Made by a program: the position numbers and the translations under genes. From positions 930,001 through 994,000 of the forward strand of contig NZ_CP070480.1 of NCBI RefSeq assembly GCF_016924835.1: DNA of 64,000 nucleotides. The letters run 5' to 3'. This DNA comes from Rothia sp. ZJ932 (GTDB lineage: Bacteria; Actinomycetota; Actinomycetes; Actinomycetales; Micrococcaceae). Shown here piece by piece: positions 1 through 9,364 of this stretch (position 1 is its first letter; each line of letters opens with the position of its first letter). The notes beneath the pieces are model-generated. The model worked only from the letters and a program-made list of their open reading frames with translations. It ran no database searches and was not told where the DNA came from.

Positions 1-1122
1 ACGGTTGCTGTGGTGCTCAACCGCGTCCCTGAGGGGGGTGAGGACGAAATTGAAGAGGATCTACGGCGCATGCTTGCAGATGCGGGTATTGAGGCTGCTT
101 TCTTGATGACCGTCATTGAGCAAGAGCGCGATGAGCAGGGGCTGATTTCACCCGCCTCTGTTGTTCCTTTGATTTACTGGTTGCGTGAGCTGGGCGCTGA
201 TAGCGCTCAACGTTCGCAGATTGCGCGTAAGACCCTTGAAGGTGCCTTGCGCTCGATTGCTGCCCAAACCCGGTCTTTGCAAAAGGGGCAGAGCGCCCAG
301 TATGCAACAGCCCAGCATCTGCGTACTACCGTAGGCCGTGCTTATGAAGATGCGTACGCAAATATTCACGCAGCAACCCAAGATGGTTCTCTGCTGCGGG
401 GTGAGGTGCTCTCACGCTGGCAAGATTTTGTGGGAACGGGCGAGTTTTTCCGGTCATTGGAGACCAGCATTGGTCGTTTGCGCGACCGCATCGCAGGTTT
501 CTTCAACGGTCAGCCTACCCAGGCTGCCCCGGTTGAAGAGGCTCTTGAAGTTGGGCTGCACGCCATTATTCTTGAGGAGGCAGCCAAAGCTGCTGAAACT
601 TCTCAGCGTCGGTGGCTTGATGAACCCGCCGGACGCGCCCTGTTAGCAGGAGATGACCTCGGTCAGTTGCACGAGGGATTCTCCGGTGAGGTTGCCGAGA
701 GTATTCGCGCTTGGCAGCAGGACATCATGGATCTGATTCAGCGTGAAGGCGCTGACAAACGCCAGAAGGCGCGTTTCATGTCTTTGGGTCTGAACGCAAC
801 CGCTGTGGTTCTTATGGTAGCGGTGTTCTCGATGACAGGTGGCTTGACCGGTCTTGAAGTGGGCATCGCAGGTGGCTCGGGTGTTGTCGGGCAGAAACTA
901 CTGGAAGCTATTTTCGGTGAGGACGCAGTACGCCGTATGACCAAGGCAGCGCGTGAGAGTCTTGAGGCACGCATCCGCGAGGTGCTTTCTACTCACCAAC
1001 AGCGTTTTGATGCGCGTCTTGATGCCGTAGACTTGGGCCCCGAACCTGCTGTAGTAGAGCAGGCTGCCGGTAGCCTTGAAATTGTCAGTGACTCGATGAC
1101 CGCAGGAGGCACCCGTGGCTAA
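1..1122 (+). CDS. Dynamin-like GTPase, 5'-truncated by window edge
   Basis: The reading frame is open from base 1, so the gene starts outside the window. The first residues visible (TVAVVLNRVPE) look like the beta strand and N-(R/K)-x-x G4 region of a P-loop GTPase, so the P-loop itself lies upstream. The rest is a long helical region of about 250 residues, then a hydrophobic glycine-rich stretch near residues 262-295 (MSLGLNATAVVLMVAVFSM, then GGLTGLEVGIAGGSG) and an amphipathic C-terminus. That layout fits a bacterial dynamin-like or membrane-remodelling GTPase. Its last 8 bases overlap the next GTPase gene (GTGGCTAA), so the two are co-translated and may work as a heteromeric pair, as Streptomyces DynA/DynB do. 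The family assignment is inferred from the G4-like motif and the partner gene. Confidence 0.6.
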   Translation, partial: TVAVVLNRVPEGGEDEIEEDLRRMLADAGIEAAFLMTVIEQERDEQGLISPASVVPLIYWLRELGADSAQRSQIARKTLEGALRSIAAQTRSLQKGQSAQYATAQHLRTTVGRAYEDAYANIHAATQDGSLLRGEVLSRWQDFVGTGEFFRSLETSIGRLRDRIAGFFNGQPTQAAPVEEALEVGLHAIILEEAAKAAETSQRRWLDEPAGRALLAGDDLGQLHEGFSGEVAESIRAWQQDIMDLIQREGADKRQKARFMSLGLNATAVVLMVAVFSMTGGLTGLEVGIAGGSGVVGQKLLEAIFGEDAVRRMTKAARESLEARIREVLSTHQQRFDARLDAVDLGPEPAVVEQAAGSLEIVSDSMTAGGTRG

Positions 1123-2839
1123 GGTTGAAACGGAATCAAAGATGACTGCGCTCTCGCGCTCAGTGGAGCAGGTTCAGGTTGCCTGGGAGCTGGGTCAAGG
1201 ACGAGTTGACCCTACCGTGCTGGTTGATGTTGAGCGGGTGCTGGAGCGTACTGCTTCGCGCCGTGAGCTGTCAGCTGAACACACTGTGATTGGCTTTTTC
1301 GGTGCAACGGGGTCGGGTAAATCTACCCTCTTTAACGCTGTTGTGGGCAAAGAACTCGCCCGCTCTGCCGCTCGCCGGCCCACCACGTCCACCGCCCAAG
1401 CCGCTGTCTGGGGCGAGGCAGGCAGCCAGGAGTTACTGGACTGGTTGCAGGTTAAGAACGCAACCGTGATGGACAGTAGTGGGGACGATGCCGCTCAAGC
1501 TCTCAACAGTGCGCAGGTACCGGTCACCACTGGCTTCTGGAACAGGGTGAAAACTTCGGTTGGTCGTGGTTCCACTGAAACTGCTCAGGGCGGTCTGATT
1601 CTGTTAGATCTGCCCGACTTCGACTCGGTAGAGGCGTCTAATCGCACTCTCGTTGAGCGTATGGTCTCTATGGTTGATGTGTTGGTGTGGGTGGTTGATC
1701 CCCAGAAATACGCCGACGCTGTTATTCACGATGACTTCATTGCACCGCTGGCTGAGCACGGCGGCGTCATGTTGGCGGTGCTCAACCAGGCAGATCGACT
1801 GGATGAAGCAGAGATTCCTCATGTGCTGGACTCGTTGAAGCTTTTACTCGCACAAGACGGTCTCACCGGTAATTTGCTGGCACCTCCGCTGGCGGTCTCG
1901 GCAATGACCGGGTACAACATCGCTAAGTTGCGGGAAACTCTTGGACGCGTGGCGGTTGAAAAATCCGCCGCGGTGGCACGTATCGGTGCTGATGTTGAGA
2001 CCGCCCGTGCGTCCTTAGCAGCTCACGATGGTGGGGGAATTCCAGGTGGTATTACCGGCACCAGTACCCGAACTCTTGAGAACAAACTCTATGAAGCATC
2101 GGGAGCGCCCCAGGTGGTCAAAGCAGCCGGAGACGCCTACAAACTGCATGCGGCGCAAAGTACGGGGTGGATTCCTACCCGCTGGTTACTTAAGATGCGT
2201 AAAGATCCGCTCAAACGCTTGCACCTTCACGAAGATCACTCGGGTGAACCCCTCTCGAAATCCTCCCTGCCTCCCCTGAATCCCTCGCAGAAAGCGGCGA
2301 TGAGCTCGGCGCTACGCAGTTTTGCAACCTCTAGTGCCCAGGGAACGGGAGAGCCGTGGAGTCACAGTATTCGCGATGCTGCCCGCAGCCGCGAAGCTGA
2401 GCTACCCAATGCCTTAGAACGTTCGATTGCTCGCACCAACTACCGCGCCACCAAGAAGCAGTGGTGGTGGCAGCTCTTCAACGTTATTCAGTGGTTGGGT
2501 ATTGCCGCGGCTTTGGTGGGCTTACTCTGGCTCACCGGTATCTTCGCTGCCCAGTACTTCCAGATTCAACTGCCGCCCCCGCCGTATGTGGAAGGATTCC
2601 CCTTCCCGTTGCCGACGCTACTGGTGATGACCGGTTTGCTGCTAGGCATTGTTATTGCGGCATTGGGTAGAGTGTGCGCAGCAATTGGGCACAAAATCTA
2701 TGCTCGTAAGATTGAACGGCAAATTTTTAGCCACGTGAGCGACACTACTCGTGACTACGTGGTAGAGCCGGTTCGCAAGGAACTGGAGCGGCGCGAAGCC
2801 TATGTAGATGCCCTCTACAACGCTCGCCTGAGCAACTAA
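1115..2839 (+). CDS. Membrane-anchored dynamin-like/Era-like GTPase
   Basis: A 574-residue GTPase. The P-loop GATGSGKST is at about residues 63-71, a G3-type DLPDFD at 165-170 and a G4 NQAD at 224-227. Two strongly hydrophobic segments near the C-terminus (about 449-480 and 500-525) look like a transmembrane hairpin, followed by a basic helical tail. The GTG start overlaps the stop of the preceding GTPase gene by 8 bp. Tandem GTPases of this type in Actinobacteria are often annotated only as 'GTPase' or wrongly as ABC transporter. A role in membrane remodelling or stress at the cytoplasmic membrane is inferred from dynamin-like relatives. A strong terminator follows, so the pair closes its operon. 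Confidence 0.72.
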   Translation: MAKVETESKMTALSRSVEQVQVAWELGQGRVDPTVLVDVERVLERTASRRELSAEHTVIGFFGATGSGKSTLFNAVVGKELARSAARRPTTSTAQAAVWGEAGSQELLDWLQVKNATVMDSSGDDAAQALNSAQVPVTTGFWNRVKTSVGRGSTETAQGGLILLDLPDFDSVEASNRTLVERMVSMVDVLVWVVDPQKYADAVIHDDFIAPLAEHGGVMLAVLNQADRLDEAEIPHVLDSLKLLLAQDGLTGNLLAPPLAVSAMTGYNIAKLRETLGRVAVEKSAAVARIGADVETARASLAAHDGGGIPGGITGTSTRTLENKLYEASGAPQVVKAAGDAYKLHAAQSTGWIPTRWLLKMRKDPLKRLHLHEDHSGEPLSKSSLPPLNPSQKAAMSSALRSFATSSAQGTGEPWSHSIRDAARSREAELPNALERSIARTNYRATKKQWWWQLFNVIQWLGIAAALVGLLWLTGIFAAQYFQIQLPPPPYVEGFPFPLPTLLVMTGLLLGIVIAALGRVCAAIGHKIYARKIERQIFSHVSDTTRDYVVEPVRKELERREAYVDALYNARLSN

Positions 2840-2850
2840 AACCGTTATAC

Positions 2851-2898
2851 AAAGCCGGGGTGAGATCAGCCTAAAAACTGATTTCACCCCGGCTTTTT
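2851..2898. terminator. Intrinsic terminator after GTPase pair
   Basis: Inverted repeat AAAGCCGGGGTGA..TCAG / CTGA..TCACCCCGGCTTT with a short A-rich loop and a T run. It lies between the convergent GTPase operon and the IclR gene and can serve both. Confidence 0.85.
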
Positions 2899-2937
2899 AT
2901 CGCAGCGGTGTCTATTAGAGCTACCGATAGAACTGTT

Positions 2938-3774
2938 TTAGTTGCGCAGTGCCTCGGTCAGCTGAGTAGCTGCCTCGCAGACCACCTCAGCGTGCAAACG
3001 TCCGGGCTGGCGGGTGAGACGCTCCATCGGCCCCGAGATAGAAATAGCGGCGACGACCTTACCCGAAGGATTTCGTACGGGCGCTGACACCGAGGCTGTA
3101 CCGCGTTCGCGCTCGCCAATAGACTGCGCCCATCCACGACGGCGCACAGCAGCCAGCATGGTCGCTGAGAAGCGCGCATTGCGTAGACCCTCTACCAAAC
3201 GAGAGTGATCTTCCCACGCCACCAAAATCTGAGCCGCTGAACCAGCCTTCATCGACAGCTGAGTACCTACCGGAATGGTATCGCGCAGACCAATCGGACG
3301 CTCGGCTGAAGCCACGCACACACGCCAATCACCCTGGCGCCTGAAAACCTGGGAACTCTCACCGGTCACGTTACGCAGGTTATTGAGAATAGGACCGGCT
3401 GCAGCAATCAGACGATCTTCACCTGCTGCCGAAGCAAGCTCACTCATACGCGGACCCAAAGTAAAACGTCCTTGAATATCGCGCGCTACAAAACGGTGGT
3501 GGGCTAAAGCAACCGCGAGTCGGTGGGCGGTAGGACGCGCTAACCCGGTTGCCTTCACGAGCTGAGAGAGAGTAGCAGGGCCAGCTTCAAGACAATCCAA
3601 AATATAAGCAGCTTTGTCTAGAACACCGACGCCCGAAGAGCGCATGCTAGCGGTGTCTTCGAGGTCAGCTGCAGAAGGGGCTACTGGCGTAGCAAGCGGT
3701 GGTTGAGCGGCGGCTTGACGCTGGGCGAGGTGCTGGTACGGGCGTGAGTTCATAGAACCATGATGCAGTCTCAT
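2938..3774 (-). CDS. ltbR: IclR-family regulator divergent from leuCD (LtbR-like)
   Basis: IclR-type repressor or activator. A winged helix-turn-helix at about residues 46-110 (GVGVLDKAAYILDCLEAGP, then the recognition helix GLARPTAHRLAVAL) precedes the IclR effector domain, which contains GSAAQI and a conserved GPMERL segment. The position divergent to leuC matches LtbR of Corynebacterium glutamicum, which controls leucine and tryptophan biosynthesis; that role is inferred from synteny. The start is unsure. The longest frame begins at 3774, but that ATG lies inside the palindrome at 3772-3785 and has no Shine-Dalgarno. ATG at 3753 or 3645 gives a more usual length for the family (235-270 residues). 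The first 40 or so residues of the long form are low-complexity Ala/Gln/Pro. Confidence 0.82.
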   Translation of the reverse strand: MRLHHGSMNSRPYQHLAQRQAAAQPPLATPVAPSAADLEDTASMRSSGVGVLDKAAYILDCLEAGPATLSQLVKATGLARPTAHRLAVALAHHRFVARDIQGRFTLGPRMSELASAAGEDRLIAAAGPILNNLRNVTGESSQVFRRQGDWRVCVASAERPIGLRDTIPVGTQLSMKAGSAAQILVAWEDHSRLVEGLRNARFSATMLAAVRRRGWAQSIGERERGTASVSAPVRNPSGKVVAAISISGPMERLTRQPGRLHAEVVCEAATQLTEALRN

Positions 3775-3785
3775 ATTATGATATG
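3772..3785. promoter_or_regulatory. Palindrome in the ltbR-leuC divergent promoter
   Basis: CATAT-TATG-ATATG is a perfect 5+5 bp dyad in the 88-bp space between the IclR gene and leuC. It is a candidate regulator operator and includes CATAAT, a possible -10 for the minus strand. No binding data; inferred from position. Confidence 0.4.
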
Positions 3786-3862
3786 CAAGTTCATTCTCTG
3801 GAAACCACTTTATGTTTCAGCGACTATAGAACAGAAGAGAACTCATCACACTGGAGGCAAAC

Positions 3863-5284
3863 ATGGCAGGTGGCACCACAACAGCACCTCGCACCCTGGC
3901 TGAAAAAGTCTGGGACGCACATACCGTCGTCCGAGGAGAAAACGGAAAACCCGACCTCCTCTACATCGACCTGCACCTCATCCACGAAGTCACCTCGCCC
4001 CAGGCATTCGAGGGTCTGCGCCTAGAAAACCGCCCCCTTCGCCGTCTCGATTTAACGATCGCCACCGAAGATCACAACACTCCCACCGAGAATATCTTCT
4101 CGACCATCGCAGATATCACCTCGCGCACCCAGATTGAAACCCTGCGCAACAATGCAGAAGAGTTCGGCGTCCGCATCCACTCCCTGGGAGATGCTGAACA
4201 GGGCATTGTGCATGTGGTGGGCCCCCAGCTGGGTCTGACGATGCCCGGCATGACCGTAGTATGCGGTGACTCCCACACCTCAACCCACGGTGCCTTTGGT
4301 GCGCTCGCTTTCGGCATTGGCACCTCAGAGGTGGAGCACGTCATGGCAACCCAGACCCTTCCTCTTGCTCCTTTCAAGACCATGGCTATCAACGTTGAGG
4401 GCACCCTTAAGCCCGGCGTTACCGCTAAAGACATTATTCTTGCGGTTATTGCCAAGATCGGTACCGGTGGCGGTCAAGGCTACGTGCTGGAATACCGCGG
4501 TTCAGCTATTGAATCCCTCTCGATGGAGGGACGCATGACCATGTGCAACATGTCGATTGAGGCTGGTGCTCGCGCCGGAATGGTGGCACCCGATGAGACT
4601 ACCTTCAACTATGTCAAGGGTCGCCCGCATGCACCCACCGGTGAAACCTGGAACCAGGCTGTTGACTACTGGGAGTCCCTGAAAACTGATGAAGGTGCCA
4701 CCTACGATGCAGAAGTTTTCATCAACGCCGATGAACTAGAGCCTTTCGTCACCTGGGGCACCAACCCCGGTCAGGGTGTGCCTCTCTCACAGGCGGTGCC
4801 TTTCCCCGAAGAGTTTGAGGATGAGAACGAGCAGAAAGCTGCCGCCCGTGCCCTTGAATATATGGACCTCAAAGCGGGCACCCCTTTGAAAGAGGTTCCC
4901 GTTGATGTGGTCTTCTTAGGGTCCTGTACTAACTCGCGTCTTGAAGACCTCCGCGCCGCAGCTGAGATTGTCAAGGGACAGAAGCTGGCTGAGAATGTTC
5001 GTATGATGGTGGTGCCTGGCTCCGCTAAGGTGCGTGCTGCCGCAGAAGCAGAGGGAATCGACCAAATCTTTAGGGACTTCGGTGCAGACTGGCGCTTTGC
5101 CGGTTGCTCCATGTGTCTGGGGATGAACCCCGACCAGCTGGCACCGGGGGAGCGTTGCGCGTCCACCTCGAACCGCAATTTTGAAGGCCGCCAGGGCAAG
5201 GGCGGACGCACCCACCTGGTCTCCCCGTTGGTAGCAGCAGCAACCGCTATTCGCGGCACGCTCTCATCACCTGCAGATTTATAA
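3863..5284 (+). CDS. leuC: 3-isopropylmalate dehydratase, large subunit
   Basis: LeuC with LeuD isomerises 2-isopropylmalate to 3-isopropylmalate in leucine synthesis. The 473 residues are full length for the family. The aconitase-type motifs are present: [16 protein letters not shown] near residue 135, and three cluster cysteines in [10 protein letters not shown] (about residue 354) and FAGCSMCLG (about 414-420) for the [4Fe-4S] centre. The ATG is preceded by a good TGGAGG. leuD follows after 37 bp and the IclR regulator is divergent, so this is a two-gene leuCD operon probably under that regulator. Confidence 0.97.
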   Translation: MAGGTTTAPRTLAEKVWDAHTVVRGENGKPDLLYIDLHLIHEVTSPQAFEGLRLENRPLRRLDLTIATEDHNTPTENIFSTIADITSRTQIETLRNNAEEFGVRIHSLGDAEQGIVHVVGPQLGLTMPGMTVVCGDSHTSTHGAFGALAFGIGTSEVEHVMATQTLPLAPFKTMAINVEGTLKPGVTAKDIILAVIAKIGTGGGQGYVLEYRGSAIESLSMEGRMTMCNMSIEAGARAGMVAPDETTFNYVKGRPHAPTGETWNQAVDYWESLKTDEGATYDAEVFINADELEPFVTWGTNPGQGVPLSQAVPFPEEFEDENEQKAAARALEYMDLKAGTPLKEVPVDVVFLGSCTNSRLEDLRAAAEIVKGQKLAENVRMMVVPGSAKVRAAAEAEGIDQIFRDFGADWRFAGCSMCLGMNPDQLAPGERCASTSNRNFEGRQGKGGRTHLVSPLVAAATAIRGTLSSPADL

Positions 5285-5321
5285 GAACGTCACGGAACTG
5301 AAAGAGATAAAGGATTCTTTG

Positions 5322-5921
5322 ATGGAACCGATTATTAAGCACACCGGTATTGGCGTTCCGCTACGCCAATCAAATGTTGATACCGACCAGATTATTCCCG
5401 CGGTGTATCTCAAGCGCGTTACTAAAACTGGTTTTGACGATGCCCTCTTTGCTGGGTGGCGTAAAGATGAGAATTTTATTCTCAATCAGGAGCCGTACAA
5501 ACGCGGTTCAGTGCTGGTAGCAGGCCCTGATTTTGGTACAGGTTCATCGCGTGAGCACGCTGTCTGGGCGCTGAAAGATTACGGTTTCAAGGTTGTCATC
5601 TCAGCCCGTTTTGCAGATATCTTCCGCGGTAATTCCGGCAAACAGGGTTTGGTTGCAGCTCAGGTAGCTCAGGATGATATTGAGTTGATCTGGAAGCAGA
5701 TTGAGAACGAACCCGGCACCGAGATTACTGTCGACTTGGAATCAAAGACCGTACAGTGCGGTGCCCTGACCGTACCTTTCCAGATTGATGATTACGTGCG
5801 CTGGCGTCTCATGGAAGGTCTCGATGATATTGGATTGACTCTGCACCATGAGGACGCGATTATCGAGTTTGAAGCGAATCGTCCGGCGTGGTTGCCGCGT
5901 ACTTTGTCTGCACAGTCCTAA
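5322..5921 (+). CDS. leuD: 3-isopropylmalate dehydratase, small subunit
   Basis: LeuD swivel-domain subunit, 199 residues. It has the conserved [20 protein letters not shown] start and the substrate loop [10 protein letters not shown] near residue 70. A TTG codon lies just before the ATG, but AAAGGAT sits at proper spacing for the ATG at 5322. It pairs with LeuC immediately upstream and closes the operon at the hairpin at 5934. Confidence 0.96.
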   Translation: MEPIIKHTGIGVPLRQSNVDTDQIIPAVYLKRVTKTGFDDALFAGWRKDENFILNQEPYKRGSVLVAGPDFGTGSSREHAVWALKDYGFKVVISARFADIFRGNSGKQGLVAAQVAQDDIELIWKQIENEPGTEITVDLESKTVQCGALTVPFQIDDYVRWRLMEGLDDIGLTLHHEDAIIEFEANRPAWLPRTLSAQS

Positions 5922-5933
5922 GTAAAAACCAAC

Positions 5934-5969
5934 GAGGTCAGAACGCTTTTTTATAGGCACTCTGACCTC
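5934..5969 (+). terminator. Terminator after leuD
   Basis: GAGGTCAGA/TCTGACCTC stem with a loop that contains the T run. Weak as a classical terminator because the T tract is in the loop, but it sits directly behind leuD. Confidence 0.5.
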
Positions 5970-6167
5970 ATTGTGTGAGTCGGTGTGAGCGATATATACC
6001 CATATTAAGTACGGGAATTTAATGTCGGTAGATTATGCTTATAGTGCTAGGCTATTTGATAAGACGTATTAGCTTATTCGCACGGCCATACAAGAGAATT
6101 TCTTATTCAACACGCTTCTGCCTTCGTGCGGTGGCGTGTTTACAGGCTTATAAACGATTGGATTTAC

Positions 6168-7490
6168 ATGACCAGCGCACTTCGTATCGAAGGTGGTACT
6201 CCGCTGACCGGTGAGGTCAATGTTCGAGGAGCCAAAAACCTGGTTCCCAAGGCGATGGTTGCCGCTCTGCTCGGCTCTACCCCCTCAGTATTGCGCAACG
6301 TACCTGAGATTAAAGATGTTCAGGTTGTCACCTCACTGGTTGAACTTCACGGTGTCGCTGTGACTCTCGATAAGAGCACCGGGGATCTCACCATGGATCC
6401 CTCCAATGTGTCGGTAGCTCAGCACGCTGATATCGATGCTCACGCTGGTGATTCACGCATCCCGATTTTGCTTTGTGGTCCGCTCTTGCACACCATCGGT
6501 GAGGCGTTTATTCCTGATCTCGGTGGTTGCCGTATTGGTGATCGACCCATTAACTACCACCTGCGCGTTTTGGAAGAATTTGGTGCGCAGGTTGAGAAAC
6601 TACCCACCGGTATCTCTATGAAAGCACCTGCTGGTGGTCTTAAGGGCGCTTCTATTACTCTGCCGTTCCCCTCTGTGGGTGCTACCGAGCAGGTTCTGCT
6701 GGCAGCCACCATGGCAGAAGGCAAGACTGAGCTGAAGAACGCGGCTATTGAACCTGAGATCATGGATCTCATTGCTGTTCTGCAGAAGATGGGTGCCATC
6801 ATCACTGTTGAGACTGACCGTCAGATTATTATTGAGGGCGTTGCAGAACTCAAGGGCTACAACCATGTTGCACTGCCTGACCGCAACGAGTCAGCATCAT
6901 GGGCATCAGCAGCTCTTGCTACCGGTGGCGATATCTTTGTACGCAATGCGTCGCAGAAAGATATGAGCACCTTCATTAACGTTTTCCGCAAGCTCGGTGG
7001 CGGTTTGGATATTCGTGAAGACGGTATTCGTTTTTACCACCCCGGCGGCGATTTGAATCCCCTCTTTGTTGAGACCAATGTACACCCCGGTTTCATGACC
7101 GATTGGCAACAGCCCCTAGTGGTTGCGATGACCCAAGCGCAGGGTGTCTCTGTGGTTCACGAAACCGTGTACGAGAACCGTTTTGGTTTTACGGACGCGC
7201 TGGTTCGCATGGGCGCAACGGTACAGCTGCATAAAGACTGCTTGGGCCCGACTCCCTGCCGTTTTGGCCACAAGAACTTTAAACACTCCGCAATCATTAC
7301 CGGTAAATCACAGCTGCACGGCGCTGACATTCACGTGCCGGATTTGCGCGGTGGCTTCTCGCACGTCATTGCAGCCTTGGCAGCTGAAGGCACCTCCAAT
7401 GTCACTGGCATACAGGTTATTTCACGCGGTTACGAGCACTTCGTCGACAAGCTCACTGATCTCGGTGCGAGCTTCGAGGTTGTAGGCTAA
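6168..7490 (+). CDS. murA: UDP-N-acetylglucosamine 1-carboxyvinyltransferase
   Basis: MurA transfers enolpyruvate from PEP to UDP-GlcNAc, the first committed step of peptidoglycan synthesis. The usual start MTSALRIEGGTPL is at ATG 6168; a 14-residue GTG extension to 6126 is unlikely. Key motifs are VRGAKNLVPKAMVAALL (catalytic Lys region), the active-site loop LGGCRIGDRP with Cys at residue 121, and LPDRNESASWASAA and RGGFSHVIAALAA later on. Cys, and not the Asp of Mycobacterium tuberculosis MurA, at the active site predicts sensitivity to fosfomycin. It heads murA-plsC-gpsA-ddl, with only 5 bp to plsC. Confidence 0.95.
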   Translation: MTSALRIEGGTPLTGEVNVRGAKNLVPKAMVAALLGSTPSVLRNVPEIKDVQVVTSLVELHGVAVTLDKSTGDLTMDPSNVSVAQHADIDAHAGDSRIPILLCGPLLHTIGEAFIPDLGGCRIGDRPINYHLRVLEEFGAQVEKLPTGISMKAPAGGLKGASITLPFPSVGATEQVLLAATMAEGKTELKNAAIEPEIMDLIAVLQKMGAIITVETDRQIIIEGVAELKGYNHVALPDRNESASWASAALATGGDIFVRNASQKDMSTFINVFRKLGGGLDIREDGIRFYHPGGDLNPLFVETNVHPGFMTDWQQPLVVAMTQAQGVSVVHETVYENRFGFTDALVRMGATVQLHKDCLGPTPCRFGHKNFKHSAIITGKSQLHGADIHVPDLRGGFSHVIAALAAEGTSNVTGIQVISRGYEHFVDKLTDLGASFEVVG

Positions 7491-7495
7491 AGACC

Positions 7496-8275
7496 ATGGC
7501 TTCATCATCAAAAAAGAGGCAGCTACCCGAACTCAAACCCACCAAGTGGGGAGATATCGTTTACAAGGTTGCGGGCAACATCGTTCGACCACTTTACAAC
7601 CTGGTGATTGATATTGAGTTCCGCGGACAGAACAAACTACCGCGAGGCGGGTTTATTGTTGTTGCTAACCACACCAGCATGGTAGATCCGATTACCGTAG
7701 CCTACCCCATGTTCATCAAGGGTGCGTTGCCTCGTTTTTTGGCGAAAGAATCCCTGTTCCATGCCCCTGCTTTGGGCTGGTTGATGCGTACTATCGCGCA
7801 CGTTCCGGTGTCACGCGGGTCAGTGGACGCACGTAAATCCTTAGAAACAGCACAAAACATTGTTGATGCTGGCGGTTCGATTATTATCTACCCTGAGGGT
7901 ACTCTGACAACAGATCCTGACGGATGGCCGATGAGCGGACGCACCGGTGCGGCACGCCTCGCCCTGGCAACCGGTGCGCCGGTGGTGCCTATTGCTCACT
8001 GGGGTGACCACGAATTCTTGCCCTATAGCGGTAAGCCCGTATTCGGTAAGCGCCACCGCGCAGTGGTCTCTATCGGCGACCCTCTGGATTTTTCTGACCT
8101 TGTAGATAAGAACGGATCGTCTAAGCCAACCCGCGCCCAGCTCATGGAGGTCACCGACCGCATGATGGATTCAGTGACCGAGCTGCTGGCTGATATTCGT
8201 GGCGAGGAAGCACCGACCGGACGCTGGAACCCCAGCACCGGCGTCCGCGAACCCCGTATAGAAGGCGGTCGCTAA
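7496..8275 (+). CDS. plsC: 1-acylglycerol-3-phosphate O-acyltransferase
   Basis: PlsC-type acyltransferase of 259 residues acting at the inner face of the membrane to make phosphatidic acid. Acyltransferase motif I is NHTSMVD at about residues 58-64 (the HX4D catalytic pair), and motif III is YPEGTLTTDPDG at about 131-142. A helical N-terminus probably mediates membrane contact. It starts 5 bp after murA and its stop codon abuts the GTG of gpsA, so translation is coupled. Pairing with gpsA, which makes the glycerol-3-phosphate backbone, supports the phospholipid role. Confidence 0.93.
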   Translation: MASSSKKRQLPELKPTKWGDIVYKVAGNIVRPLYNLVIDIEFRGQNKLPRGGFIVVANHTSMVDPITVAYPMFIKGALPRFLAKESLFHAPALGWLMRTIAHVPVSRGSVDARKSLETAQNIVDAGGSIIIYPEGTLTTDPDGWPMSGRTGAARLALATGAPVVPIAHWGDHEFLPYSGKPVFGKRHRAVVSIGDPLDFSDLVDKNGSSKPTRAQLMEVTDRMMDSVTELLADIRGEEAPTGRWNPSTGVREPRIEGGR

Positions 8276-9328
8276 GTGACGGCACTATCTACTGAAAAAG
8301 TAGCTGTCATGGGCGCAGGCTCGTGGGGCACTGCCTTTGCCAAAATTGTTGCTGACACGGCAGCCCAAACCCAGCAAAATCTCACCGTGAGCCTGTGGGG
8401 ACGCAACGTTGAGGCAATGGCGTCCATGAGCGCTAGCGGTATCAACGAGCGGTATTTTCCTGAGGTTCAGTTGCCTGCGGGCATCGAGTACACCTCTGAC
8501 ACGGCAGCTGCCCTGAAAGGTGCAGGTATTGTGGTGTTGGCGGTGCCAGCGCAATCTTTGCGCGAGAACCTGAAGAACTGGGGCACCCAGATTGAACCCG
8601 GTGCCGTGCTGGTGTCACTGGCAAAGGGTCTAGAAGGCGGCACCGGCTACCGTATGTCCGAGGTCATCACCGAAGTTCTCACCGAGCTCGGCAACCAGAA
8701 TGTAGTTCAGCGCGTCACGGTGCTGTCAGGGCCCAATCTTGCCCGCGAAATTGTGCAGGAAGAACCCACCGCGTCCGTAATAGCTGCCCCCGACGAACCC
8801 ACAGCAGCACGCGTTGCTACAGTGTGCGCTAACGGTTATTTTCGTCCCTATACCAACACTGATATTGTGGGCGTTGAAATTGGCGGCTTGGTTAAAAACG
8901 TTATCGCACTGTGCGTTGGCATGTGCGAGGGCAAAAACTACGGGGACAACTCTAAAGCCTCCGTCATGACCCGCGGACTCGCCGAAACCACGCGCCTAGC
9001 GTTGGCTCTTGGTGGCAAACTAGAAACTATGAGTGGCCTGGCGGGTATGGGCGATCTCATCGCAACCTGCTCGTCCCCACTCTCACGTAACCACACCGCC
9101 GGCAAACTACTGGCACAGGGAATAGACCCCGACCAACTGGGTACCGTCATGACCCAAACCGCTGAGTCCGTGAAAACAGCCCCCGTGGTTGCCCAACTCG
9201 CCCATCGACTGGGCATCGAAATGCCCATTACTGAGGCGGTAGTTGCCGTGTTATCGCACAAAATTACTGTGGATGAACTCGCCCCCGCGCTACTGGGGCG
9301 CACCCTCAAGTCTGAGGCGAACCACTAA
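8276..9328 (+). CDS. gpsA: NAD(P)H-dependent glycerol-3-phosphate dehydrogenase
   Basis: GpsA reduces dihydroxyacetone phosphate to sn-glycerol 3-phosphate for phospholipids. The Rossmann motif VAVMGAGSWGTAFA is at residues 9-22. The family signature VVLAVPAQSLRENL lies near residue 85, the catalytic Lys is in GGLVKNVIAL and the substrate loop is AGMGDLIATCSSPLSRNH. GTG start directly after the plsC stop. 350 residues, normal length. Confidence 0.95.
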   Translation: MTALSTEKVAVMGAGSWGTAFAKIVADTAAQTQQNLTVSLWGRNVEAMASMSASGINERYFPEVQLPAGIEYTSDTAAALKGAGIVVLAVPAQSLRENLKNWGTQIEPGAVLVSLAKGLEGGTGYRMSEVITEVLTELGNQNVVQRVTVLSGPNLAREIVQEEPTASVIAAPDEPTAARVATVCANGYFRPYTNTDIVGVEIGGLVKNVIALCVGMCEGKNYGDNSKASVMTRGLAETTRLALALGGKLETMSGLAGMGDLIATCSSPLSRNHTAGKLLAQGIDPDQLGTVMTQTAESVKTAPVVAQLAHRLGIEMPITEAVVAVLSHKITVDELAPALLGRTLKSEANH

Positions 9329-9364
9329 GCGACTTTCGATACCGAAGAAAGAGTAAACATTTTT

